64,000 nucleotides of DNA from contig OU015544.1 in NCBI GenBank assembly GCA_907165065.1, positions 310,001 to 374,000 on the forward strand, read 5' to 3'. The position numbers and the translations under genes were made by a program. This document shows positions 1 to 12,190 of this stretch, one piece after another. The notes under the pieces are model-generated. The model was not told the origin of the DNA. It saw only the letters and a program-made list of their open reading frames with translations, and ran no database searches. Source of the stretch: Caprimulgus europaeus (taxonomy: Eukaryota > Chordata > Aves > Caprimulgiformes > Caprimulgidae). Numbering within the stretch: the stretch's first letter is position 1; each line of letters starts with the position of its first letter.

Positions 1-3000
1 CTGCCTTCCTCCAGATAGTCCTGGGAAGTTTCTCTCCCTGGAGTAAATTCTCATTATTAATGTGGGAAATTAACTTGGATGCTGAGCTGTAGCTTGCAGA
101 TTTAGATAAATTGAGGTAAGGAAACTTTATGTGCTGCTTGAAGAAGAAATGTCTCAAGCATGTCATTTAAGGCTCTGTTTTGTAAAAGAACACAAAATTT
201 AAGTTACATGTGAGTATCTCCAAATGCTTTTAATCCAAAACTGTATTAAGAAAAGAACCAAATAATATTTTCAGTATCAATTAAAAGTTTAACATGGGGT
301 CAGGTAGAAGATATTTTTGTCTCCTTGCTTAGGCTGAACTATCTGTTCTAAAAACTATGGTGAAGTTGTACCATTATTTTTTTTTTAAATGTCTTTCTTC
401 CATGGAAGGCAGAGCTGCTTTCCACAGGACAGAGCAATCCATCACAGGAGGGAACCAGAACTGTGATGCTGAAAAAGAAAAGCTAGGTCAGAGCTGTCAT
501 GACCTGGTACAGTCAGGTCAAGTTCTTAAATCCATAATTAACTACTAGGACCATTCTGTTTCCACATGTCCTGAGCTGCTGCACATCCTGTAGAAATTTC
601 CTAAATCTCAAAGTGAGAGAAAAAATATCTGGAGAGCCCATAAAATTAGTCTTGCCTCTTTTTCTCTTAAGACTGATTTCTTACACTGGTTTACATTACT
701 AGTAGGTATTTGTCAGTCTATTTTCAGCAGCTGACAAGCTAGATGAAATTGGAGTAACCCTATATACATGTATCTGCCAATAGTCACTTTTAAATAAGGA
801 TGAAAGTGTCAGGGCACATCACATGTCCCTCCTGAATAGAAGAACAAAGCCAGCTGTGCAAGCTAATAACAAGCATTGATCTGAAAAATGAATGCATGTC
901 AAAGAGGCTTAGCCAGGATAGCCTGCAACAGGCAGAAATCAGGCCCTGTGTCTCAATCCCATTTCAAGGAATTGGGTTATTCCATCCTTTTATTACAGAA
1001 GACACTGGTGGAAAGTAATGTAAAGTATCAGCTCCAGCTATCCCTGGTATGGTGGAAGCTTTTACTCCCTTGCCAGCCCGTGCTGCTGCCTGCCTGGCAC
1101 TGCCCACCCTGGTACTGGTGTGTGCTTGAGCCGGAGCCTGTTGCTTACAGAGGTGCTGGGAGAGGTTCCCTGACCCTCTTGGTCAGCTTTTCTGCCTCCC
1201 AGAGCAGTGATGCCAGCCATGGGTCCTTGGGCACTGATCCTTGGCTTTGCTGCATGCCCAGGTGAGGGCCCACCCTCGGCAGCCATGCTCTGGGAGTTTC
1301 TTACCCAGCAGTGCTAAAAGGGAAAGACCTTATTTTTCCCTCTCCAGAAGGTGAAAGTTAGGGAGAACTGGTAGGCAGCTGAGGATGTCTTGTAGTGTCA
1401 TTCTCTATTTGAACATGAAGAATACCTTCAAGGTGAATGGAAGTGAGAGTAAGCAAATGTTCAGGTTGTTCTCGGTGTTGTGCTGCCGAGACATTAAGAA
1501 GCCAGCTGTGTTTCTTCTGACTAAGATCATAGAAATCAATGTGTAGTGAAGAAAAGGCTTTATTGAATATAGTACTTTAAATGTTATTACGGGAACAGCT
1601 CTGGCAACAGCAAATCAGCACTTAAGGTTTATTGCTAAATGCTCTAGGTCTCAGTGCTATGTTACAAAAATGATATTATATTAAATGTATTGCAGTGTGT
1701 GGCTCTTACAAAGCCCAAGAGTAATTCTTGGAAAAGCAGACTTGTTCCGTCCCCATAGAAATCACAATTTATGGCACTAGAACTGCGATTTTCTAGTAAG
1801 GGGAAACAACTGCAATGTTTATCTTAATAATTTTTGGTTGTTCTATAGCACTCAGGGTGAGGAGAGCAACAGAGCAAGAAATCTGCAATGTAAAATTATA
1901 GCCACTTCTGTACTACTTATTATAGATCTACTGCAGTTATTACACAGGTCGTGACAGCAAGAAGCTCAAAAGTCTCTTGTTCATGTACAGGGTTTTGAAG
2001 GGCTGAAACACTGCTCTTCTGCAAGCTTGTGCATTCTGTCTGCTCACAAGTGAACTGTTCTTTTTCTGCACCTCCCTACTTAGTCATCAGTGGTGGAACA
2101 CATACCTGACTTGATGTCACTCCACTGATGTCAGTAGATTTGCTTTGATTTACTCTAGCTTAGGATCAGGTTTAGTTTTGGGTTTTTTTTCTGTCCTGAA
2201 GACGTTATGATTTTTGGTTCTTGTTCACCTCTGTCCTTGCTATTGAATTCTACAACTAAATTTTAAAAAGACTGTAATTTGCTACTTTTGTATTATATAG
2301 GTTTGTACAATAATTTCCATGTCCATTGATTTCAAGTCCTCACAGCTAGAATTTTAAAATAATTTTGATCTGGAAAATATCTTGCTCAAAACTCTAGCTG
2401 GTTCTGTACAGATGACTAACAGAAGCAATGGAAATGGATATAAAGAACGGATTCTGTCTGGTTTTTGTGTCTTTCACTATGATGCACTTGCCTTGTTTCA
2501 TCCTGTCACCCCATGGATCCATCTTTTGAGTTTACACCTGGATTAGTTGTTTAATTACACAAATGAACCTTTTGGGCTTTTTCATTTTTTGACTTGTCCA
2601 CACTACTGAGTGTTTCTGTAACTGGCAGGTATAATCTGCGTGGTAGAGGTACTCAGTGTGACATTTCCATCCAGCCAAATCATTGCATTAGTTTTGCCTC
2701 AATACAAAAGTTCCAGACTAAATGTGTCTTCTGTTTTCTATCTGTCTGGCATTAAAGACTAGGGGGTTGCTTTCAAGTACCCAGAGCGATGTAAGTATTG
2801 CACAGCACCCAGATGACATAGTACTAGATACTGAGTACTCATCCTTAATTTCATGCTAGGGCTGCATACCCAGGTGGCTGATTCTTATGTCTAACATACA
2901 GTAGTGAGCAGTTCAGCAGCCAGCCCCTTCAGGTGTCTGCCCAATACAGCTGAACAGCGATTTGAGCCAAAGCCCTCTGGTGTTAATAGGAAACAGTTTT

Positions 3001-4397
3001 CAGGATCATGCTGTAATTCACTGAAATGGATTAGTATCCAGTGTCTGCTTCATATTACTACTCACTCTGCTGCTCTGCTGTGAAGGGAGTTTACAAGGTG
3101 ACACAATATTGGCAGAAAAGTTCATTTATTTTCTCTGTGGAAACTACATAGCATGGCTTAGACCATATTTACTTCCTTTAGTGGATGCTCAGCATGGAGT
3201 AGTGCACTGAAATGTTTTTGTGCACTGCTTTCTAAAAAGCAGATCAGACTTTTAAGCTGCCAGTAGTAATGGGCTAGGAATGATCTACATGGCCTGTGCA
3301 GGGAGATGACAGGCTAATGGCTGTGTTCCCGGTCTTCCTCTCTGGTATTACTCTTAAGTGCATGTAGTTCTCACATTAAAAGAAGCAGTGATATTACAGG
3401 AGAAATGAATTTACCATCATTTCATTTCCTTTTGAAAACACAGTACTTCATCTGGCTCTGAAGTCTTTTGCCCTGTTCTGCTGACCTTTGGAAACATTTT
3501 GCAAAATTCTCCTTTTCTGTGATCTTAAGTATATGCTTAAGCAGTGTAGTGGGTGTACTCAGTGTTAGCCCTGTGTGGGCTGGTGGGCGCTCGCCTTTAC
3601 TGCCCTCAGTAAAGCCAAACACTTGGTTGTGCTCACCCAAAGCTCTGGGGAGGGGGAGCTTGCTGGGGCACAGCTGTCTTCACAGTTAAGCAGATGCACG
3701 TCACTGGGACTGCGCTTCAGGTTCTTCTCCATGATATGAGGCTGTTAATGGATTTTAAGAGTTTGCCTATTAATGTTGAAATAAATTATATATCTTACTG
3801 CATTACCATGGTGTTAACTGTTCCTAAAATGCTGGGAATAATTGCCTTATTTTTATTAACTAAAGAAATACAGAAATTGCATCAACAGACTATGTGAGTG
3901 TGGCTGCCGTGCGTCGTATTCATTAGATAAACTGTATACTGAGATGAAAACATGTTAAATGCTGAGAAGTAATTTCTCTTCTTGTAAATGGGAGAAATAA
4001 TGCAATCTAAAGTTGTCCAGATATCTGCATGTGGGATTCTGCCGCAGTTAGTTCTGGCGATTTACTAAACTGAGACCAACAAAGAAACCAAAGTGAAAAC
4101 TCCTCGCAGCATATTATGCTACATTAGCTTTATTTTAGCCCTTCAGCCCTGGAAGCCTGCATGCCCTGCGTGAGCAATTCAGTCACAATTGTAAAGCACC
4201 AGTGGCCAGTGGAGATGGTTGACACTGGTAAACAGACATGCTCATGCAGAGAGGGAAGTCTGAGACTGTAGAAAAGGAGTCCCTCCACTTACAGCCTCGC
4301 TTTTGCATGGGGGAAAAAAATCTCTTTCTATATGTGCAGACTGATCATTCTGTTAGAGGAATGTCTGAGTCCAGGAGACTTGCAGAGTGATGCTCAC

Positions 4398-4467
4398 CAG
4401 CAGTTAACAGAGCCAGCTGGGAGAAGGAGGAGTGTCTCAATGTCCTATCAAAGGCTGAGAGCTCAGC
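4398..4467 (-). other. Weak exon-like segment (minus strand)
   Basis: On the minus strand, a pyrimidine-rich acceptor ending in CTTCCTCAG at 4468-4470 is followed 70 nt later by a donor of the form CTG|GTGAGC (GT at 4397-4396). One of three frames is open across the segment. A second good acceptor inside it, ending in CTTCTCCCAG, would leave only 19 nt. No protein similarity is recognised. Pseudo-exons of this quality are frequent in vertebrate introns, so this is only a candidate. Confidence 0.12.
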
Positions 4468-5700
4468 CTGAGGAAGCTGCAGGAGGGATGCAGGGGATCA
4501 TAGTCGGTTTTGGAACAGGCTGTGTGAGGTTTTTGTGGGGTATAAGCAACAGGAAAAAGAGGCACATGCTTTTTAGGGATAACTTAATGCAAAAAATATA
4601 ATCTTTGCTTAGGGAAGTCAGAGAAAGTTTGAGAGCAGCTCAAAGCTGCTTAAAATAGAGACCACAGTTAACTATAAGGGAAGAACTTGTGTGCTGGTGA
4701 CTAGATAGAGGATGGTCCTGTCCCACTTTCAGGCTGGGCTTCCATGGTATGCTCTCATCCTCCAAGCAAAAGCGGTGGTGGGTTCCCATCATTTGCTCTT
4801 GCAACGTTTCCAATAGTCAGAGTGAAATAACCAGTTCTGCTAGAAACTTAATAAAAAGCTCTTCTCATTTGGACTGTGATTTAGGAAACATTCAAGCTTA
4901 TTTCTTCTGAAGTGATAAAAGTTGCGGCAGAAATATAATGTGCTTTGTCATGTTTAAATTTAGCAGGCAATAATGACTGAGGAAAAAAAAAATTGTGTGT
5001 TGCCTCTAACTACATTGTTAGCCCTATTTGCTCCCATTCTTATTGTCCATGTGCAGTAGGACCTGAGGCTCTGGTGAAAGACACCTGCAGTTCGTCTGCT
5101 GTTCCCAAGTGCTGGGAGCCAGGAGGCAGTGCCTGTGGTCCTAGGCAGGGACGTTCAGCCTGGCTGGAGCTAGGGCTGCTCCATCTGACCCTGGCTCTGC
5201 GGGTGTCTGGGAGGCTCTTGAGGGAGCAGGAACCCCTCTGTGGTCTCTGTCCTCTGTCACCCTGCAGGAAGCACTGCCAAGCACAAGGCACGCGCTCAGT
5301 GAGCCGCACACAGCGCCGCAGGGCTTGGGAACAACTGCCAGGAGATTATAAGAGCTGAGAATGCTGGAAAAGGCAGCATGGGGTTGTGTTGTTTGAGTGC
5401 ACCTGTGTGAAGGCTTTTTATTTTTCCCTTTCTGTAGGTAGAAAAAGACCCTTTATGAAAAGACATTTTTGCTTCATTTATAGCTAACAATAATGTGATA
5501 AATTCATTTGGCTGCTCATTGAGAGCAGGAAGCTTTTTCAGGCATTGCCGGTCATTTACAATGTTTGCCCAGCACCAAACTCCAGCTGAACCATCTGGAT
5601 GCCTTAGCCCTTGCTCCCCGCTAGAAACAGTAACAGGGAGCGTGTTCCCTGTCTGCTTGGCCAAACCCACCCTAGACTGGGTGGGCCTGGGCAAGAACCA

Positions 5701-5722
5701 GGGAGGGAGGGGGCAGGCAGGG
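5701..5722 (+). other. G-quadruplex motif
   Basis: Four G-runs of at least three with short spacers: GGG-A-GGG-A-GGGGG-CAGGCA-GGG. This satisfies the canonical G3+N1-7 definition with loops of 1, 1 and 6. It lies in a purine-rich patch with no recognised gene, so any role is unknown. Confidence 0.6.
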
Positions 5723-5880
5723 TAGTTTCGCTAGGAGGAGCGAGACCATCTCGGCTGTGGCCTGCAGTTCTGGACCAGCACAGGGCACCTGCCCAAGTGG
5801 CACTGGAGGGTCTGGCAGATCTCTGAAGCCTTGTGCCAAGCGAAAGGAGCAGTTTATAGCTGTGTCCTTTCTCTTCTCAC

Positions 5881-5927
5881 CTGAAATTCCTCATCTTTCA
5901 AAGCAAGCCCTCTCATCAGCAGCAATG
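5881..5927 (-). other. Exon-like segment, 47 nt (minus strand)
   Basis: Read on the minus strand, a long pyrimidine tract (TTTTTCCTG) and an acceptor ending ACATTGCAG precede a 47-nt segment. The segment ends in the near-consensus donor CAG|GTGAGA, with GT at 5880-5879. One frame is open and would encode LLLMRGLALKDEEFQ. Both sites are well formed, and the small size is compatible with a short internal exon. I do not recognise the peptide. A chance pseudo-exon remains the leading alternative. Confidence 0.2.
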
Positions 5928-6952
5928 CTGCAATGTCAACAGGAAAAATAATGATGATGTCCAAGGTGACCCTTGCAGGCTTAACTCTGGATCCCAGGCA
6001 AATTGGTGTGGTGAGGAAGCTGTGATGAACTCCCTGCACAGGTTATTCTCAGGCATGCTCACCCTGGGGTTGTCAAAAGCACTGCAGCTCATTGAAAAAA
6101 TCACAAGGAAGGACGCTTGAACAACTTTTAAAATTGAAGATGACTATTAGACTATTTTGGTACTAAAGTAGGCATGGAGTTTGAGGGTCAGAGTCTCCCA
6201 CCATAATTTCTGTGGAGCAGCAGTTCCATGCCAGCTCTTGCATTTGGTGAGTCAGTTGTCAATCACGGGTGTTAGGACCTTGTCTGTGCATCCCCAGTTT
6301 GTAGGCTGAAAGGCATCTCATCTTTGGAGGGAGTTCAGCAGTCCTGCAGCTCTTGGAAGTGTGGCACTTGAAGTTATGAATTACATGGTGGTTGTACCTC
6401 TCACAATTACATTTGATTTCTTTATACTATTTGATAGCTCTGTGCTATGATGACAGTGTTTTTCTTTCCCCCCTCGATGATGATTATATCTCGTGTTCCC
6501 TCAGCTCTAACACATACCATGTCTGACCTCGAATTGAGCTGGCATCTTCCAGGCGATGTGTATTTGTGTCAGTCAGGAGGGTGCAGGAGCTCAGCTCACA
6601 CATTTATGCTCCATTACTCACCTCTGCATTGTAGGGAGGAAAGTTGCTTCCTTCTGTGCTTTTCTCTGGGCAGTTGTAATTCTACAGCTCAATAGTTTTG
6701 AATTTATTCAGCCTAGCTGGATATTATCAGTTTATTTTTATGTGTGTGAAGAGACAGAGCCAAGGAGAGAAAGGGAGGAGGAGAAGACCCTATTGCTCTT
6801 GTAGGACTTACAGTGGGATTTACACTGAAGCATGAAATTCTTCGTATAAATATTTTAGGACTCTTATCTTTGCAGAGATTAATCTTGAAAATACTCGCAG
6901 GAGAAACCAGGGCAGCTTGTTCCTCGCCTCCCTTTTGTGTACCAAGGGCTGC

Positions 6953-7329
6953 AGGGGTGTCCTGGCTTTGGTTAGGATAGTGTTAATTGTTCACAGGGAA
7001 CTGGGCTGACCCAGATGGGCCAAAGCGAGTGTTCCATACCAGGTGCTGTGATGCTCAGTACTGAAACAGGGAAGGTCTGGGGAGATGGGGGTACCAGGTG
7101 CTGTGGTTCGGGAGCAGGCCAGGTGGTGCTGTTTGGCTCAGTGCATCACTTGTTATGTTGTGTATTTTTTCATTAGTCCTGGTGTTGTTTGGTGGTGTTT
7201 CTCTCTTCCTCACCATTCCAGTAAACTGCTCCTGTCTTGACCAGTGAGCCCTGTTTGTTTATATTTTCTCCTCCCCACCCCGCTGGAGGGCGGGGGGCAG
7301 CTAGCCTCTGATTAAACCACAACAAGGGG
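6953..7329. repeat. 5-bp target-site duplication flanking the solo LTR
   Basis: The pentamer AGGGG occurs immediately before the LTR (6953-6957) and immediately after it (7325-7329). A perfect 5-bp direct repeat abutting TG and CA ends is the signature of retroviral integrase. Five base pairs is typical of ERVL-type elements and some other retroviral lineages. Confidence 0.85.
6958..7324 (+). mobile_element. Solo LTR of an avian endogenous retrovirus (ERVL-like)
   Basis: A 367-bp element begins TGTCCTGGCTTTGGTT and ends ATTAAACCACAACA, giving short inverted TGT...ACA termini flanked by a perfect AGGGG duplication. The order of motifs matches, from memory, a widespread avian LTR: a start like TGTTCTGGCCTTGG, a central TTCCATACCA block, a CCAGTAAACTG block in place of AATAAACTGTC near the 3' part, a C-rich run, then GGTTAAACCACAACA-like 3' sequence. 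It looks shorter than that family's usual length, so it has probably lost internal segments. No internal retroviral gene sequence lies on either side, so this is a solo LTR left by recombination between the two LTRs. Orientation is plus by these motifs. The degenerate poly(A) signal suggests it is inactive. The family name is not certain without a database search. Confidence 0.88.
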
Positions 7330-10300
7330 GTTGCTGTAGCTCTGGCTGCATCTCTGGAGGCTTTTCCCCACCATGCAAAGTGGGGCTCAGCACAGACTGG
7401 GACCAAATCTGGGTCACAGGAGCTGAGTGGTGCCCATGGCCAGGCAGAAGGTCGTTGGCTAGGCAGGGAGCAATGGTGGGTCACTGTGTGGATGTTCCTA
7501 GTCTGAGGCTTGGCTTGAGTCAGTAGTGACCATGGTGTTTGGGCTTCTGCCACCACACCCTTGGCCATGGGGTCTCCTGGTTTGTGCTGAGCTTCAGGTG
7601 CATCCACCCTGGCCAGCTGGGATAAAATCCTTGCCTGTGGGCCTTGGAGATGCTCTGTGGTTCAAGGTCCTGCCAGTCTGGCTGGCACAGTTGCAGCAGA
7701 GTTATTTGTGATGGAGCTGTTGGGGAGGAAACCTCTGAGCAGCACTGGTGAGCTGTCTGGTGGTGGCTGGGCTCTCCTTTATTGCTGCTGGTGGATTGAT
7801 CCCTGGAGACTTGAGGTCAGCAAGGTCTTTCACAGCTGTATGGGCTCCTCAGGCCTGACTGTGGCATCACTGCTATCTGAATTGACACGTTGCCTCTGGG
7901 ACTTGAAATATAGCAGTGGAATTTGGAAGGAAGCTTTAGCATTTAAATGGTCTTTCGAAAGCACCTTTGCATGGAAATCCTACCTCAGGGTTACTGACAG
8001 GTTCTGATTTATTCATGAGATTAATAACATTGTCTGGGTCGTGCAATCTGTGCAGGCACACCTCCCAAGAATTCATGGTTCATAGTCATCTTCCTTCATG
8101 CTTTGTAAGAGGAGAAAAATGAGCCATGCGACAGGGAAATCAGAAATAATATTAGAAATTTTTCAAGGATTTAGTGAGCATTCAGAGCTTCAAGCCCTTC
8201 TCATTCTATAATAATCTGTTGAGAGATAGAAATATAAAATGCATTTTTTGTATCCTCACGGTAGAATTAACAACTTAAAGCAAAGACGTTTGGCAGCCAG
8301 GTGCTTCATTTTTTGTGTGCTTTCTGTGAGAATCCTATTTGCAAACAAAAGAAAAAAAAGACTGAAAGGATAAACAGAGTGAAGACCAATTTAGCAGATA
8401 ACTGTGGCATGAGGATCTGAGGTAGATGTGTGTGTGCCGGACTACAGCTTAGAAAGAAGTTTGGTAGGAAGTGATTCAACTCACAGGGGTGATTGCAAGT
8501 ACCCTTAAATTCACAGGAGTCTGAACTGTGGCAGCAGATGTGGTTTAATGTATTGTTTTTCTCAGATTTCACACCGAGTGCCCCTCAGTATGTCAGAGGT
8601 GAACCCAGGGGTCAATGCAGAGGTGTGTCTGTAGTGATCCCGGTGCAGGAATTATTTGAAAATGTCATTCCATGGTATAGCTGGAAAAATGCTGTAGCAG
8701 GTACAGCCACCAAGAAAGTGCAGAAATGTAAATCTGTTTGGGGTGTGAGCTCAAACCTATTGTACTGCTATTTGACCTGGGGTCTGCAGTATCTTATCTA
8801 GCATGTGTTATTTCCTGGTCCAGCAAGTGATATTTGTCCCTGTTCTTGAAAGTTTTGTCTTTCTTTTTGCTGTTGAATGACTGATTATCATTAAATCATC
8901 CCAAATAGTTAATTTGCATCCAAAGAAGCAGGCTTCCTACAAATTACCATGATCACAATTCTACAGCATCTGTCACAGACCATGTAAGTGCATTTGCAGC
9001 ACTGAAGGAGCCATAGAAATCCTTGTCATAGCAGCTGCCCTCAGGGGAGGTGACGGACGGAGCAGGAGGGATCCAGGCTGGGGCAGATGCAAACACTGGC
9101 GGGCAGGTGCCCCTGCACCACAGCCCATAACGGCTGCCCAGCATTGTGTGTTCTCAGGTCTGGCTCCCAGACAGCCTAGGCAGCCAGAACAGATGGAAAA
9201 CAACCACAAGGCATCCAGGAAGTTAACTGGGAAGATAAAAAGACAATCATTCTGGCGCTGGCTCTGCTGCAGGCATAACAGGCAGCATCCTGGCCAGCAC
9301 TGCTGCTCGGTGAGACATGCAGTGTCAGTGGGTACTCTGCATCCTGCACCTTAACTTGCTGGAGAAGGGCAGACTGTTGTGTTCGTATTTATAATAAATA
9401 GAAAAAACAGGTTTTTCCAAAGTAAAGGGGTGTTTAGATGTTGCTGCTCCTAGGAGAAGCTAATCTGTGCCTTGTGCAAGCTGGTCATTTCATAGGCAAC
9501 TTGATCCTCAAGAGGCTGTGGAGCTGAGTTGTGTCATGATGTGTAAAGTACAAGGAGGCAGCGGAGATACCAGGACAGTTAGTGACATGCTAATGATCCA
9601 TCGTGGCATTTCCAATGGAGAAGCCACCCCTCTTGGGCTACATTAGTGATTTTTTGCTGGCTTCAGAGCAAGCTGGCCAAGCTAAGTCAGTTCACAGCAC
9701 TGTTTGCTAAACAGGAGGAAAATAAAACCCCAACCAAACGACAAGTGAGTATTGAATAAATACAATGTCATTTCTATGCACCAGTTGCTTAGGCAGGTAA
9801 ACATTGTAATGCAGGTGTTGAAGATTAGCAAGGCTTAAGGGCATGCTTAGAAAATTACAAATATTTGGAGAAGTTAGGGGCTCTAAGGCAAAAGTTTACA
9901 TGCCCTCTTTCCCTGTTGTTCCTCAGAAAACCACACTCAATTAATTTGTAAAACACCTTCTCACCTTCTCCATTTGCAACAGTCTGTCTTCACTTAACTC
10001 ACAGATAGCACAGTGAACTCCTTTTAAAGAACCATTTTTGCAAAACATGAATATCACATAAGAACAAAATTGATTGCTGAAATAAAGGGTGATAGCGGCA
10101 GTATTTTATATTTATACACTACTTCTAAGAGATCTGGAGAAGTCACAAAACCCAAAAAGCATGTGCAGCTTACTGAAAGATGGATAGTCTTTCAGTGTTA
10201 GCAGCACTATTAGTTATTTATAATGTTTTTCATCCATTACATTCAGAGTTTGCTCATTGAAAAGCAGCTTGCCTTCTGGAGAGCAGGGCCATTTGCAAGA

Positions 10301-11939
10301 TGGAATGAAGCTAAGGCTACAGCAAAGAAATCTTCTTGCATAGCAAACAGAAGAAGGGAGAAATGCTTGATGGGAAAAAACAACCCTAACCTTCCCTCCC
10401 CTAGTATAAAACTACTGGGAAAAACACTTTCTCCCCAGGAAGCTATACTGTATGAAAGGAAATGTTAATAACACTGGTCCCTACAGCTGAGCAGTCAGGC
10501 TAGAAAAAGACATGATCCTATGGGTTAGGCTAATCAACTGTCAGATTTTTTTGATCGTGGTGGGACTTGCTCTGTTGTGTCTTCATCCAGACAGGCTAAT
10601 GGGTGCTGTTTTTCTGGGCTAGATATCCATATGGTACATGTTCCTGAGCACCTTCTCACCTTGTATTGTGACACTTTCGAGGTCAAACGCGCTGATCTTC
10701 ACAATGCTCGTCTGTTGCAGCCAGAACTGATGCTGCTGTTTTACAGGTATGAAATGGGGATCCAGGGTAGGTAGGCTGCAGGCACCCTCTGCAATGTGTT
10801 CAGGGCTCTGGGTGATTCAGATCTCTCAGATGGCTTTAGTGCTGGGTGCCTCCCAGCCCCAGCATGCTCCCTACATCCGTGATGGCCACGCTTGCACCCG
10901 GGCATGGAGCCAGTGCCTGACGGCTTGCCCAGACCTTGTGCCCAGTGAGGAGCTGAGTCCTGAGCCTGGAGCAATGCCTGGTACTGCTGGCTTGGCTGGA
11001 GCCTCCAAGGCAACCAAAGGAGCCCAGAAGCACTGCTGATATTTAGAGCTGAAAGCCTCTTCTCTTGACCTCTGCAGGACTGAGAAGATGTGGTAAGGTT
11101 TCATCTAGGAAGGATTACATTTCTTTTCCTGTTCTCTGAAAGAAGTAATTGGAAAATCTTCATGAATCTACACTCTTTCCAGTGGGGAACTATGGAATCA
11201 TGTTTATGTGTTTTAAAGCTGTGTGTTTTTTCCTGTTTTAAATCCACTCACTTTCTGAGAAACTCATATTTGAACTAAGATACTGATTTTTTTTTTTACT
11301 TCAAACTTAAGTCCTATTTATTCTAATATTTGTAAGTAGCAGAGACCGTATTCTTAGGGCTACCATAGCTGTCAGACTTGAAGAATTGCATGAAGTGCAA
11401 GAGAGCCATAAAAATTCCTAGAAAACTGATGGCAAAGTGTGAAGAGGGAAGAACCAAGTAAAAACCAGTAAGATATTTATTAATCTTCTGTGCTGAAGAT
11501 GTGCTTTGAACATTTACTGTCTCCTAGCTGGGTCATTGCTTGTTAATTTAACAAGGGAAGTTTAGTTAAGGAACAAATGAGTTGTGAGCTTGTAAGAAGT
11601 ACAAGTGTTATGATTTGGGATGCTTGGGTTGAACTGGGGTGGAAAAATAGACAAAAGCTTGGTGTTGAAGTTAAAGAGCTAACATTGTGGGGCCTTGGAA
11701 AAAACTCACTGCATTTGGTGCAGCTGTTGTCAGACTGGCCTGGCAAGGGGGCACGATTCCCCTCAATGCAGATGTGAGCAGTGGTGACAGTTTTCAGGTG
11801 TGTGGAGCTGGGGTCACCTGGCTGTCTTCTATGCCACCAAGTGCTGTGGGAGAAGTGTGGGTGCTCCTGTCTCCCAGCACCCCGAGGCAGCCTGCAACTG
11901 CTGCCTGCTTAGCAGGCAGCTCTGTAAACAAGGAGATTA
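7330..11939. other. Unique non-coding DNA with one exon-like segment
   Basis: This follows the LTR directly. The first 700 bp are GC-richer and carry overlapping open frames of up to 144 codons on both strands, none recognisable. Sequence at 8.1-8.3 and 8.85-8.95 kb is AT-rich. The only structured signal is the exon-like segment at 10591-10746. Nothing else was identified. Confidence 0.55.
10591..10746 (+). other. Exon-like segment, 156 nt, one open frame (plus strand)
   Basis: A pyrimidine-rich acceptor ending GTGTCTTCATCCAG (AG at 10589-10590) precedes 156 nt that end in TACAG|GTATGA, with GT at 10747-10748. Only one frame is open. It enters with one base finishing a codon and leaves after two bases of the next. 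The conceptual peptide is about 51 residues, starts QANGCCFSG and ends LMLLFYR. The other two frames hit stops within about 35 nt. A CpG-containing stretch in the middle (CAAACGCGC) survives in an otherwise CpG-poor neighbourhood. I do not recognise the peptide, and no adjoining exon can be linked to it by sequence alone. Confidence 0.22.
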
Positions 11940-12190
11940 AATGGAATTGCTTAAAGCTCATTTTGTATTTTAATTAAGTGTGTAATAATTTGACTTAGTT
12001 ACTGAGCACCGACTACTTTATGCATTCCTAATTTAATGAGCTAATGGTGTGGGGATAAATAATACATGATGGAGTATATCCTAATAGTGTTAAATTTTTG
12101 TTTTACAACAATTTTAATACATCTGTGTACAAGTCAATTAAATGCACAGTTTATTGTTGGTTACAGTGATTATAGGTTTTGTGATGTGCA
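11940..12190. promoter_or_regulatory. AT-rich candidate conserved non-coding element
   Basis: This AT-rich block has repeated TAAT, ATTA and AATTAA motifs of the kind bound by homeodomain proteins, and no open frame. Its low-CpG, high-TAAT texture resembles developmental enhancers that are conserved between birds and mammals, but conservation itself was not tested. Boundaries are approximate. Confidence 0.3.

Larger units (their letters stand above)
1..6950. other. Unique non-coding DNA
   Basis: No frame here resembles a known protein. The longest stop-free frames (about 120-130 codons near 0.9-1.3 kb and 5.0-5.7 kb) sit in locally GC-richer sequence and lack a paired acceptor and donor. I recognise no interspersed repeat. 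The segment contains a G-quadruplex motif at 5701-5722 and minus-strand exon-like segments at 5881-5927 and, more weakly, 4398-4467. It is best read as intronic or intergenic sequence. Confidence 0.6.

Noticed and set aside
7173..7607. 144-codon minus-strand frame crossing the LTR
   Set aside because: It begins downstream of the LTR and runs antisense through its 3' part, so it cannot be an ancestral gene.
11080..11094. 15-nt microexon-like element between CTCTGCAG and GTAAGG near 11.08 kb
   Set aside because: Too short to judge, contains an in-frame TGA in one frame, and such pairs arise often by chance.
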